Shown here one piece after another: positions 1 through 6,545 of a stretch of 7,761 bases of DNA. Source of the stretch: Bacteroides sp. (GTDB lineage Bacteria > Bacteroidota > Bacteroidia > Bacteroidales > Bacteroidaceae). The DNA lies in contig DXOJ01000715.1 of NCBI GenBank assembly GCA_019412865.1, positions 1 through 7,761 of the forward strand, read 5' to 3'. Under the pieces are notes generated by a model. It was not told the DNA's origin. It did not search any database and was given only the letters and a program-made list of their open reading frames with translations. Both the position numbers and the translations under genes were made by a program. Within the stretch, counting starts at the first letter, position 1; every line of letters starts with the position of its first letter.

Positions 1-381
1 AATATCTTGAAAGAATCTATACCTATGGTTTCGCCTTCTATCAGACCCATATCCTTTAGCATAAGGACAAACTGCCTAAAGACTTTTCTAAAAGCCTCCG
101 CATTATTTTTTTTTAAATAAGCAATTGTCCGAAAAGAGGGCATTAAGCCTCCTAATAGCCACCATAATTCCACATTTACTTTACAGGAAGTGTTCCAACT
201 TTCTTGATGATCTTATTGAGTGCTTATAACCATATAAATACAATTTTAGTAATGTTGCAGGATTATACGGTGGTCTCCCTTCTGATTGAAGTTTGACATG
301 TTTAAACCCAAGCTCATCTATAGGCAAGATATCCACAAATAAATCGATAAGCCTGCTCATCACCAAGAATGTTTTTCTCAT
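1..381 (-). pseudogene. IS1182-type transposase, N-terminal part, frameshifted and cut by the window edge
   Basis: The ATG-started frame at 381 gives 66 residues containing RLIDLFVDILPIDELGF and GRPPYNPATLLKLYLYGY, the conserved N-terminal region (DUF772-like) of IS1182-family DDE transposases. It stops at 181-183, but family sequence resumes in another frame with CKVNVELWWLLGGLMPSFRT, followed by AFRKVFRQFVLMLKDMGLIE and ETIGIDSFKI, and runs off the left edge. One extra T in the TTCC run near 185-190 explains the switch: removing it gives a continuous frame. The first few residues do not match the usual IS1182 start, which begins roughly 20 residues further upstream, so the 5' end is probably also degraded or truncated. 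I saw no convincing terminal repeat between 382 and 422. The family call is confident; whether the product was ever functional cannot be told from this fragment. Confidence 0.8.
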
Positions 382-422
382 AATCCAATAACTTTAGAAA
401 TTATTAATATCAACGTAACAAA

Positions 423-1931
423 TCATTCATCTTTCAGATCGACAGTCGGCAAGTTAAAAACTTTTTCGATGCCAATCCAGCTTTCTGCCGCATCATCAAA
501 TAGCGTTTCATATTGATCATGGAATCCAAAAAGGTCACTAAAGAAATATGTTTTCAGTGTTGGATACATGCTTACTTTCCATTCGTTGTCAGCTCCATCA
601 GGTACAGAAATAATAAAATCTGTGGACAAGCTACAAGTGGTTATCCCGGCCTTAGCACCTCCATTGACAGCACTCGACGCGTAACAAAACATATTAAAAT
701 GTGAAGAAGGTTCGCGTAAATTAAACTACCACCTAAGCTGTGGGCTTCCTTGGGCCGGATTGGTTCTATTGATAACTTCAATATCATTTATTGTTTCCGT
801 ATGGCTATTGGAAATGCTTATTCCTCCTGAAATCTCTGGTCCAGTGACACTGACACTTCCTCCTAACTCGAAAGAGACACTGCTGGTATAAGAGCTCTGG
901 CGTTCCGTAGTTTGCGGGGAATGTGCATGAATAATGGCACCATTCGGGTGAACCGGAGCGAATTCCAAATTTACGTCAGTCAGGCAAAAGCCATACCCTT
1001 TCATTTTCAGAGTACTGACCTTGGTATGCCATTCTCCATAAAAAGAAGGTTCTACATAGGCTATAAAACCCAGATTTACCAAATAAAAATGTTCTTTCCG
1101 GTCTTTGCTATAAGCGGTCCATATCTTAGCTTCTACTTGAAAATTATCGGTTGTCCCTTTACCTTCATGTCCATGAACAGGAGGTGCGGTATAGCTATTT
1201 TGACCGATAACGATATAGGCAGATATCAAGTTTTTCAAATCCGACGAACCGTTTGACGGAGCTTTCGGTTCCAGGGCTCTTTGTAAACTTTGACTTGTCA
1301 TGTCGCAATGAAATCCCTGCCCGTATTCATTAATCGTCTGTACAGATTCTTTGCCATCAGCTCCGGTAGCAGTACTGAGCGCATTGAGCTTGGAATAGAA
1401 TCCGCTCGCCGACGGAAGCGGTCCAGAAAATACCCACAGCGGCAGTTCGTCCGAATAAGACTCATCTTCCTTCGCATAAGGATTATAGCAATCCAGCAAC
1501 GTGCAGACGGTATTAAAATCCTCGTTCGTTCCTCCCTCCATCATCATCACGATGCTCCGCTTATGGAACATATCCTTGATGTCAGCCAGCAAATCGGTAT
1601 CCGACTGAATCCGGTCAATGTCCTGCCGGGTAAAGAAGAACGCGTCGCCAACCTCCATCTTCTTTCCCGGAGCATAAGGAACCGCCTCCTTGTAACGGTT
1701 TATCATGTTCTCGGATATCATATGGTCTTCTTTGCTCCAGAACGAAAGGTAATAAAGCGTGTTGTTGTGTGTTACGCCTAACTGGTCGGTAGTAGGCAAA
1801 GGATCAGTTAGTTTCTCGGGATCATTTACATTGTCGGGGGCGTAGTCATCCTCGTCATCGCCGCACGATGTAGCTACCGCAAGAACCATGTAGCACAACA
1901 ATAAGTAATGAAGTAAATGAATCTTTTTCAT
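423..1931 (-). pseudogene. Surface lipoprotein, putative leukocidin-like pore-forming protein, interrupted by in-frame TAG
   Basis: Translation from ATG 1931 gives 401 residues to a TAG at 726-728. The same frame then stays open for exactly 100 more codons to a TGA at 423-425, so the reading frame codes for 502 residues if the TAG is read. The N-terminus is a lipoprotein signal (MKKI, hydrophobic core, then VATSC with Cys23), followed at once by GDDEDD, an acid-rich stretch like the surface-export signal of Bacteroidetes lipoproteins. The body is globular and rich in aromatics. Residues 346-383 form a serine/glycine-rich alternating hairpin (SSVSFELGGSVSV, then GGISISNSHTETI), followed by QLRW, the TAG, FNLREPSSHF and LSTDFIISVP. 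This order (amphipathic hairpin, Trp-x-Phe strand, beta sandwich) recalls the leukocidin/hemolysin family, which oligomerise into membrane pores. That is a pattern-level inference, not a proven homology. The TAG would remove the final strands, so a 401-residue product is probably inactive unless read through. A membrane AraC regulator lies 346 bases upstream on the same strand. Confidence 0.72.
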
Positions 1932-2277
1932 GACTTTTTAAAGGAGAATCCTATTGTTTGTATTATTCAAATTCAAGCTGTAGAACTCATTTGCCGCTTG
2001 AAATAGAGTTGTCTTTATTTGAAGTTATTTGGGTAGCATTTTCTTTTACACACGTTAAAATCACCCATAAAACCCTGTTTTACTCTTTTTGGAGATGACG
2101 CAGGCTCAACCGACAAGTGCAAAATAAGCGAAAAGATTTAAATTCAGCCCGATTCTTGCCTATAAAAATTGTCTCAATTGTCAGAATCGCACATCTTTGT
2201 GGTTTAGAACATTTTAGTTTTGTAGTTTAGGCTATTTTTTGTCGTTTGGGCTATTCCTCCATCCATAACACACCGTA
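1932..2277 (-). promoter_or_regulatory. Intergenic control region of the lipoprotein gene
   Basis: These 346 bases contain no credible gene. The region lies between the stop of the AraC regulator and the start of the lipoprotein gene. It is A/T-rich and holds three imperfect direct repeats at its regulator-proximal end. The best match to the Bacteroidetes -7 box (TAnnTTTG) on the minus strand is TTATTTTG at 2120-2127, 7 of 8 bases, without a clear TTTG at -33, so any promoter here may depend on an activator. Using it would give a leader of about 180 bases. No strong hairpin terminator was seen directly after the regulator gene, so read-through from it is possible. Confidence 0.4.
2199..2255 (-). 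repeat. Three imperfect 15-bp direct repeats, candidate AraC operator
   Basis: On the minus strand the copies read AATAGCCCAAACGAC (2255-2241), AATAGCCTAAACTAC (2236-2222) and AATGTTCTAAACCAC (2213-2199). The first two share 13 of 15 bases; the third shares 11 of 15 with the second. Start-to-start distances are 19 and 23 bases, close to two helical turns each, so all copies would face about the same side of the DNA. AraC-family proteins, with two helix-turn-helix motifs per monomer, typically bind such direct repeats. The repeats begin about 20 bases past the stop of the AraC gene and lie upstream of the lipoprotein gene. Function is inferred. Confidence 0.5.
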
Positions 2278-3402
2278 TTATTCCGCCTCTGTTTTCCTCC
2301 ATTTAGGGGTACAGCCCGCATTTTCCTTGAACAGCCTTATAAAATGGCTTGGTGACAAAAAACCGGATTTCTCGGAGATGTCGGCAACCGTCAACCTCGG
2401 AAATCGCGCAAGCAGACGTTTCGCATATTCTATACGAAGTCCGATAATCCAATCGCGGAACGACATGTCATACGTAGTTTTGATGTACCCGGACAGGTAG
2501 GTACGGTTGGTATGAAGCACATCTGAAAGCTCCTTTATGGTAAGGCCGGGCCGGATATAACCGTCCGCATCGATACAACCTTTGATTTTTTTCGCTATTT
2601 CGGCATGGAAAAAAGGAGTATCCTGCCTCTGTGCCTGTTCCCGGTTTGTGGTGTCACACAGGTCTTCCTCTTCAGAAGTCATGCCATCTTCCATCGCGTT
2701 TTCCACCTGTTCGTAAAACAGCAGATAGTTCAGATAGCAAAGGAAGAGATAAATGTAAAACGGTACCGATGACAGAATCCAGATATAGACGTATTCATCA
2801 GGCAGGAATGTCAGCAGTCCGCATCCCACCCCGAATGTGACAGCCCAGTAGGTGAAAATGGAAAGCCATTTGATATAGGCACCGATGTCGTCCGCACGGG
2901 TGTCATCGAAAATGCGGATGACCCTGTGATAGGCCCGGAGAAGCCTACGGGTCAAGAACAGCCCATAGATAACCAACCATGCGGCCAAGGCAAACATCAC
3001 CGTTGTCTGTAAACCACCTTTTGGTAACAACAGCAGAACGATGCCGGAAAGGATGGAAAACAGTATCCATAGACAGATATGCGTCCGTAACCGACGTTTG
3101 GTGATATAAAAGCGGTCAAGCAGAGTGGTGAGGGCCGAACTGAACAACCAGTAGCACAAAAAATAGGTGGACAGGTTCATCAGGATGGCGGCATCGGTAT
3201 TCTTGAACCTGATTCCAAAAAAGAAATGTACCGAATAGTTGGCGGCAAGTAACAGTATGGCTACCCCCATAATTCGCCGGGAACGCAGATAATTATTGAA
3301 AATGGCTTTTTCCGAGGTTGGAGCCAACAAAAAATAAAAGCCGAAGAACAACATCAACGGTAGCGCAATACAAAGTGAATAACTGTATATAGATGGTTCC
3401 AT
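2278..3402 (-). CDS. AraC-family transcriptional regulator with multi-pass membrane N-terminus
   Basis: An intact 374-residue protein with two parts. Residues about 8-230 form around seven hydrophobic membrane segments (roughly 8-27, 42-63, 72-95, 106-127, 132-151, 177-200, 205-230) separated by short basic loops such as TKRRLRTH and TRRLLRAYHR. After an acidic linker (about 231-260) comes a C-terminal AraC/HTH_18 DNA-binding domain, about 270-370. Its first helix-turn-helix is around LTIKELSDVLHTNRTYLSGY and the second is VADISEKSGFLSPSHFIRLF, followed by the typical CTPKWRK end. It is likely an inner-membrane protein that senses a signal in or at the membrane and binds DNA from the cytoplasmic face. 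The ATG at 3402 is supported by an exact -7 box about 27 bases upstream. It is the only clearly intact non-transposon gene here and lies in line with the lipoprotein gene and its repeat array, so regulation of that gene is the natural inference. The ligand cannot be predicted. Confidence 0.9.
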   Translation of the reverse strand: MEPSIYSYSLCIALPLMLFFGFYFLLAPTSEKAIFNNYLRSRRIMGVAILLLAANYSVHFFFGIRFKNTDAAILMNLSTYFLCYWLFSSALTTLLDRFYITKRRLRTHICLWILFSILSGIVLLLLPKGGLQTTVMFALAAWLVIYGLFLTRRLLRAYHRVIRIFDDTRADDIGAYIKWLSIFTYWAVTFGVGCGLLTFLPDEYVYIWILSSVPFYIYLFLCYLNYLLFYEQVENAMEDGMTSEEEDLCDTTNREQAQRQDTPFFHAEIAKKIKGCIDADGYIRPGLTIKELSDVLHTNRTYLSGYIKTTYDMSFRDWIIGLRIEYAKRLLARFPRLTVADISEKSGFLSPSHFIRLFKENAGCTPKWRKTEAE

Positions 3403-3428
3403 TTTATTATGCCTAACTATTTTGAATG

Positions 3429-3436
3429 CAAAATTA
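3429..3436 (-). promoter_or_regulatory. -7 promoter box of the AraC gene
   Basis: The minus strand reads TAATTTTG, an exact match to the Bacteroidetes sigma-ABfr -7 consensus TAnnTTTG. It sits 27 bases before the ATG at 3402, giving a leader of about 20 bases. No good TTTG is present at the expected -33 distance, so the promoter may be weak or regulated. Confidence 0.5.
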
Positions 3437-3489
3437 GCGAAAATACTGAATATATGGCGGATTTGCCATGACGATTTACTTTCAACACC

Positions 3490-3534
3490 CTATTTTGATA
3501 TAATCGAGGGCTTGTTGTATGGTATCCTTGCCAT
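3490..3534 (-). pseudogene. Possible 5' stub of an Abi_2-like gene
   Basis: A 14-codon frame begins MARIPYNKPSI and ends at TAG 3490-3492. Abi_2-family (AbiD/AbiF-like) abortive-infection proteins in Bacteroidetes often begin with a very similar motif (M-A-x-I-P-Y-x-K-P-x-L). After about 11 residues the match ends and the sequence passes into the upstream region of the AraC gene. It lies just downstream of the methylase tail. If real, it marks the deletion junction of the mobile-element remnant. The match is very short, so this is only a suggestion. Confidence 0.2.
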
Positions 3535-3609
3535 TATGTCATATTGATGGAAAAAGCAGGAAAAGGAATGGTATGTTCCCAATCCTGCCATATATATCCG
3601 CACACTCGT

Positions 3610-4062
3610 TCACATTTTTATACCTTTCGGTTTGCACTCGTCACGGACGTTGAATCCCGGCCGCCCGATGATGATGTGGTCGGCAATAAAATTGCCAGAC
3701 GGACTGCGTTCATTCACCGAGCTGCGTATCTGCGGCACATCTTCGGTGTGTTGTGGAGATACGTTTCGTACACCTTCCGCATCCGGTTTGACCTCCTGTC
3801 CGTCATTCTCCTTTTCGGCGACTTCGGGCGTAGGCGGCTCAAGCTCCAACTGTATCTTTCGGTCGAGTGCTGCAAGTTCGGACTTCAACTGTTTCAGTTC
3901 GTCCTCCTTCTTCCATACCTTCCCGGCTATCTCCTACAACTGTGAGACCTCCTTTTCCTGCACCTCGTTCTTCGCCTTGTACTGGTCAATGATGGACGGA
4001 ATCCTCTCCAATGCGTTCAGGAAATTGCGTGCGGCGGCTACCGGGTCAGCCATCGCCAGCAT
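3610..4062 (-). pseudogene. C-terminal tail of a large conjugative-element methylase/helicase-type protein, with in-frame TAG
   Basis: From about MADPVAAARNFLNALERIPS the frame runs through a charged coiled-coil (about residues 20-75 of this piece) to KEVSQL and a TAG at 3934-3936. It then continues in the same frame as EIAGKVWKKEDELKQLKSEL, AALDRKIQLELEPPTPEV and a variable acidic stretch, ending IADHIIIGRPGFN and KPKGIKM with TGA at 3610-3612. I recognise this tail from the very large (well over 1000 residues) N6-DNA methylase / SNF2-helicase-like proteins carried by Bacteroides conjugative and mobilizable elements; the name is from memory of the family. Only about 150 codons remain, with no catalytic motif. 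The TAG most likely replaces a CAG glutamine (SQLQEIAG). Homology appears to end near 4060, where upstream sequence is unrelated. It is a relic without an expected function. Confidence 0.6.
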
Positions 4063-4231
4063 GCAGCCTATGTCATACAAGGATACTGATACTACGGGAG
4101 AACCTGTCGAGCATGTGACAGAACCGGACAAGCAAATTGCGCATTCGGCTCTCGGTGACTACGGACCATTCAGTGTGAAATATGCCACGAAGGACTTTCT
4201 CAGCTACGGGAACAAAAAGTTCCGCATATAG
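4061..4231 (+). CDS. Short unknown reading frame, probably a truncated gene tail
   Basis: From ATG 4061 (or ATG 4070) to TAG 4229-4231 the frame codes for 53-56 residues, hydrophilic and with a natural composition: EPVEHVTEPDKQIAHSALGD followed by YGPFSVKYATKDFLSYGNKK and FRI. Codons start with a purine about two thirds of the time, better than in the competing minus-strand frame (4073-4288, containing VAEKVLRGIFHTEWSVV and MRNLLVRFCHMLDRFSRS). No ribosome binding site is visible. The frame stays open to the left, but that part (3632-4060) is a serine-rich shadow of the methylase tail. It is followed 70 bases later by a terminator in the right direction, which suggests the end of a plus-strand gene whose 5' part was replaced. 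I do not recognise the family. Confidence 0.3.
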   Translation: MQPMSYKDTDTTGEPVEHVTEPDKQIAHSALGDYGPFSVKYATKDFLSYGNKKFRI

Positions 4232-4295
4232 ATTCTGATTTTGCTTGTTACAGATGGAAGCAACGGCAATATGCCAGAGGAGGCCGGGCTATACA

Positions 4296-4336
4296 AAAAA
4301 TAAGGGGCTGTACACATGCGTCAGCTCCTTGTTTTT
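4296..4336 (+). terminator. Rho-independent, bidirectional terminator
   Basis: A 9-bp stem AAGGGGCTG (4302-4310) / CAGCTCCTT (4322-4330), with one G-T wobble, encloses an 11-base loop. It is preceded by an A-run (4295-4300) and followed by GTTTTT (4331-4336), which pair with each other to extend the stem. The plus direction is better because the wobble becomes an A-C mismatch on the other strand. The IS66 target duplication begins inside its T-run. Confidence 0.7.
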
Positions 4337-4341
4337 AAGGG
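4334..4341. repeat. IS66 target-site duplication, copy next to the tnpC end
   Basis: The sequence TTTAAGGG directly abuts the inverted repeat starting at 4342 and is identical to 7033-7040. Eight bases is the usual duplication length for IS66 elements. Confidence 0.95.
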
Positions 4342-4367
4342 GTAAGCGACTGCTCAACTACATCTTG
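4342..4367 (+). repeat. IS66 terminal inverted repeat, tnpC side
   Basis: It starts GTAAGCGACTGCTCAACTAC and matches the opposite end at 20 of 26 positions, including the first seven bases and ACATCTT at positions 19-25. It lies directly inside the target duplication. Confidence 0.9.
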
Positions 4368-4385
4368 TGCATTCAATTTTTCAGT

Positions 4386-4413
4386 GGGATGCACTCCATT
4401 GTAAGTGCATCTC
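4386..4413. repeat. Hairpin in the non-coding 3' end of IS66
   Basis: GGGATGCACT (4386-4395) and AGTGCATCTC (4404-4413) pair over 10 bases with one G-T wobble around an 8-base loop; the inner 8 bp are perfect. It lies between the tnpC stop and the terminal repeat. There is no T-run after it in the tnp direction, so it is not a typical intrinsic terminator. It could shield the element or attenuate read-through; the role is unknown. Confidence 0.5.
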
Positions 4414-4505
4414 AATTTCCATATACCAACTTATCTCAGGGTTGTCATTGAGTGTCAGTCTCGCTTTTTCCCGTTTTTTCCTGCATTTTCCCGGAACTGT
4501 CCTGA

Positions 4506-6091
4506 TTATTTTCTCCATACATCCGGTAGCAGTTCCTTCAGGTCTCTGTCTGATTTGGGAGCCAGATAATAGGGGAGTTTACTGATCACATCATTCAGCC
4601 ACTCTCTGGGGTTGACACCACGTTCCTTACATGAGCCAAGCAAGGAACAGATTATAGCCGTATTCTCAGCCGCTTCGTGGTTTCCGCAGAACAGCATGTT
4701 CTTTCTTGATATGACCAGTGGCCTCAGGGCATTCTCACAGCGATTGTTGTCAATGAAAATTCTTCCGTCATGGAGATACGGTTTCATTCTTGGCAGCAGG
4801 GAGTAGGCATAGGCTATGGCTTTTCCCATAAGACTTCGTTTTAGAACTTTAGGGTATGTGTTTTTAAGCCAGAGTTCAAAGCTGTCAAGCATCGGCTTGG
4901 ATAGACGTTGGCGTAATTCAGCACGTCCTTCATACGGGAGTTCCTGTTTATCCGCCATGTATTCCACATTATACATATCCTGGATAAATTTGAGTCCCTG
5001 CATGGCATATTCCAGATTTTCTTCCTTGCACAGCTCTATATGTCTGCGGATATGCGCGAGACACCCACACAGACATACGTCCTCCCCATCCTCAAAGGCG
5101 TCATAAATGGGATGGCCGTCACTTTGGAGATATCCTTTGAAGTTTTTCAAAAGCCTGACCGCAACTTTTTGTGAACGCGATCCGTTGTCGTAATGGAAGA
5201 AGGCAGACGCGGCACAGCCGCTCGGACTATCCAGATGTATTCTTTTACGGCTTTATGCCTGTCGTGGTTTATAACCGGAAGCGTGGTCTCGTCAACCTGG
5301 AAGTAATCTGCGGCCAGTACTTTCTTCCTGAGTTCCAGATAAAGTGGCCTGAGAAGCTCGCAGACCGGTCTGAACCAGCCGTCCAATGTGTTTTTGGACA
5401 GTTTCACACCCAGATGTTCCAGCTGTTTCACTTGTCGGTAGAACGGGACATGATATTCGTATTTCTGTAAAAGGACCTCAGCGAGCATGGAAGCCCCTGG
5501 CATACCTTTATATATGGGCATCAGTGGCATGGGAGCGGTTATTACAGCCTTTTCTCCGTTATCAACGGCCTCCATTTCATTTTTCAGGGCGTATGTGGGA
5601 CGTACCGTGTCTTTCACATAGAGGTAGCCGGGTTTCATCTCAAGGGTCCTGGTATGTTCCTCGCCTATCTTGACGTATCTGCTTAAATCGACATTCTCCG
5701 GTTCGATGACGACTGTTACAACCGGAAGGTTATCCATGACGACCCGGTTACGGCGCGGCGTTTTATTGGCGGCCCGGGACTTGGGGACGGTAATCTGTTC
5801 AGCCGCCCTGCTCCGGGCATCTTCGATTTCCGCCTCTATCTGTTCCAGGTCGCCATAGTCAAAAGGGAGCTTCGGGTCTCCGTTATCGACAGGCTTGCAT
5901 TTCTCACTCATCTTTCCGAACACCTTCCTCTTCAGCCATGCCAGGGAGGCGTTCAACTCAACTATCGTACCCCGGAGTTCTTCTATGGTCCTTGCCTGGG
6001 CTGAGATGATCTCACTCTGTTTACGGTTGATATCCAGCAGCTGCTCCATTGAGGGTTCCACAGCTTGTCCGGTTGCATCTTCTTTTGCCAT
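4506..6091 (-). pseudogene. tnpC: IS66 transposase TnpC (DDE), split by a one-base deletion
   Basis: The first frame starts at ATG 6091 and matches the family to RAAVPRL (residues 290-296), then goes out of frame and stops at 5147. The second frame carries AFFHYDNGSRSQKVAVRLLK to TAA 4506. Restoring one base near 5203/5204 gives a 528-residue protein, normal for TnpC. Parts: an N-terminal leucine-rich coiled coil (about 14-57, ending LAWLKRKVFGKMSEK), a basic linker, a domain at about 122-180 in the place of the IS66 zinc finger, and the DDE core. Catalytic residues are visible: Asp267 in FQVDETTLPV, the Asp of YLQSDGHPIYDAFE, and the Glu of IDNNRCENALRPLV; the last two lie after the lesion. 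The C-terminal IS66 domain (CSLLGSCKERGVNPREWLND) is complete. Cysteines usual in the zinc-finger motif are absent (PENVDLSRYVKIGEEHT). As it stands, neither half holds a full active site. Confidence 0.93.
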
Positions 6092-6173
6092 TCAATATCT
6101 TTTTTTTGATGATATAAAGATAGTCAAAAACAACAAGAAAAACAAGCCTTCAAGCTGTTTGTTTACAACTGTT

Positions 6174-6545
6174 TTACCAATGCTTTTTCAAATTGGAAAG
6201 CCGTCTTTGCCTGCCTTTGCTGACATCTTCATTGATGCCTTCCACCATAACGACCAGGTCACTCCAGGTCATGGGGTAAGAACGGGTGGCAGGATTATAG
6301 GCGGGTATCTTGAAGGTGCCTTCTTCAAGCAGTTTCTCATAAAGGACCAGACCGCCCGGTTCGGCATGGAGCAATTTTATCTTGGTCCGGAAACGGTTGT
6401 AGAAAATGAATACCTCCCCACTTCTGATGTCGCCTCCCATCCTCTCATGCACAAGGCCGCAAAGAGTGAACATACCTTTCCTCATGTCCGTATAACCGGG
6501 GCACAGGAAATATCTCATGCTGTCATTTAGGCAGAACATTGGCAT
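6174..6545 (-). CDS. tnpB: IS66 accessory protein TnpB (IS66 Orf2-like)
   Basis: An intact 123-residue protein with the family signature: LNDSMRYFLCPGYTDMRKGM near the N-terminus, then GEVFIFYNRFRTKIKLLHAE, GGLVLYEKLLEEGTFKIP and a C-terminal WSDLVVMVEGI. TnpB proteins of IS66 are about 115-125 residues and are needed with TnpA and TnpC for efficient transposition; their biochemical role is not settled. The start overlaps the end of tnpA by 23 bases, which suggests translational coupling. It is separated from tnpC by 82 bases. No lesion is visible. Confidence 0.95.
   Translation of the reverse strand: MPMFCLNDSMRYFLCPGYTDMRKGMFTLCGLVHERMGGDIRSGEVFIFYNRFRTKIKLLHAEPGGLVLYEKLLEEGTFKIPAYNPATRSYPMTWSDLVVMVEGINEDVSKGRQRRLSNLKKHW

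Noticed and set aside
912..1781. Plus-strand open frames of 114 and 163 codons opposite the lipoprotein gene
   Set aside because: They are antisense shadows: Arg/Ile-rich, without a recognisable domain, and fully covered by a minus-strand frame with a clear lipoprotein signal.
2199..2255. Short repeats as a CRISPR array
   Set aside because: The repeats are imperfect, only 15 bases long, with 4-8 base spacers, far below CRISPR spacer size.
1932..2277. A terminator after the AraC gene
   Set aside because: No GC-rich stem followed by a T-run was found on the minus strand here.
3632..4060. Plus-strand frame of about 140 codons upstream of 4061
   Set aside because: Its Ser/Phe/Cys-rich composition is that of an antisense shadow of the charged coiled-coil methylase tail. 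Only the part after about 4061 looks natural.
5895..6530. Plus-strand frame of 211 codons across tnpB and the start of tnpC
   Set aside because: It lies opposite two well-recognised IS66 genes and has no domain of its own.
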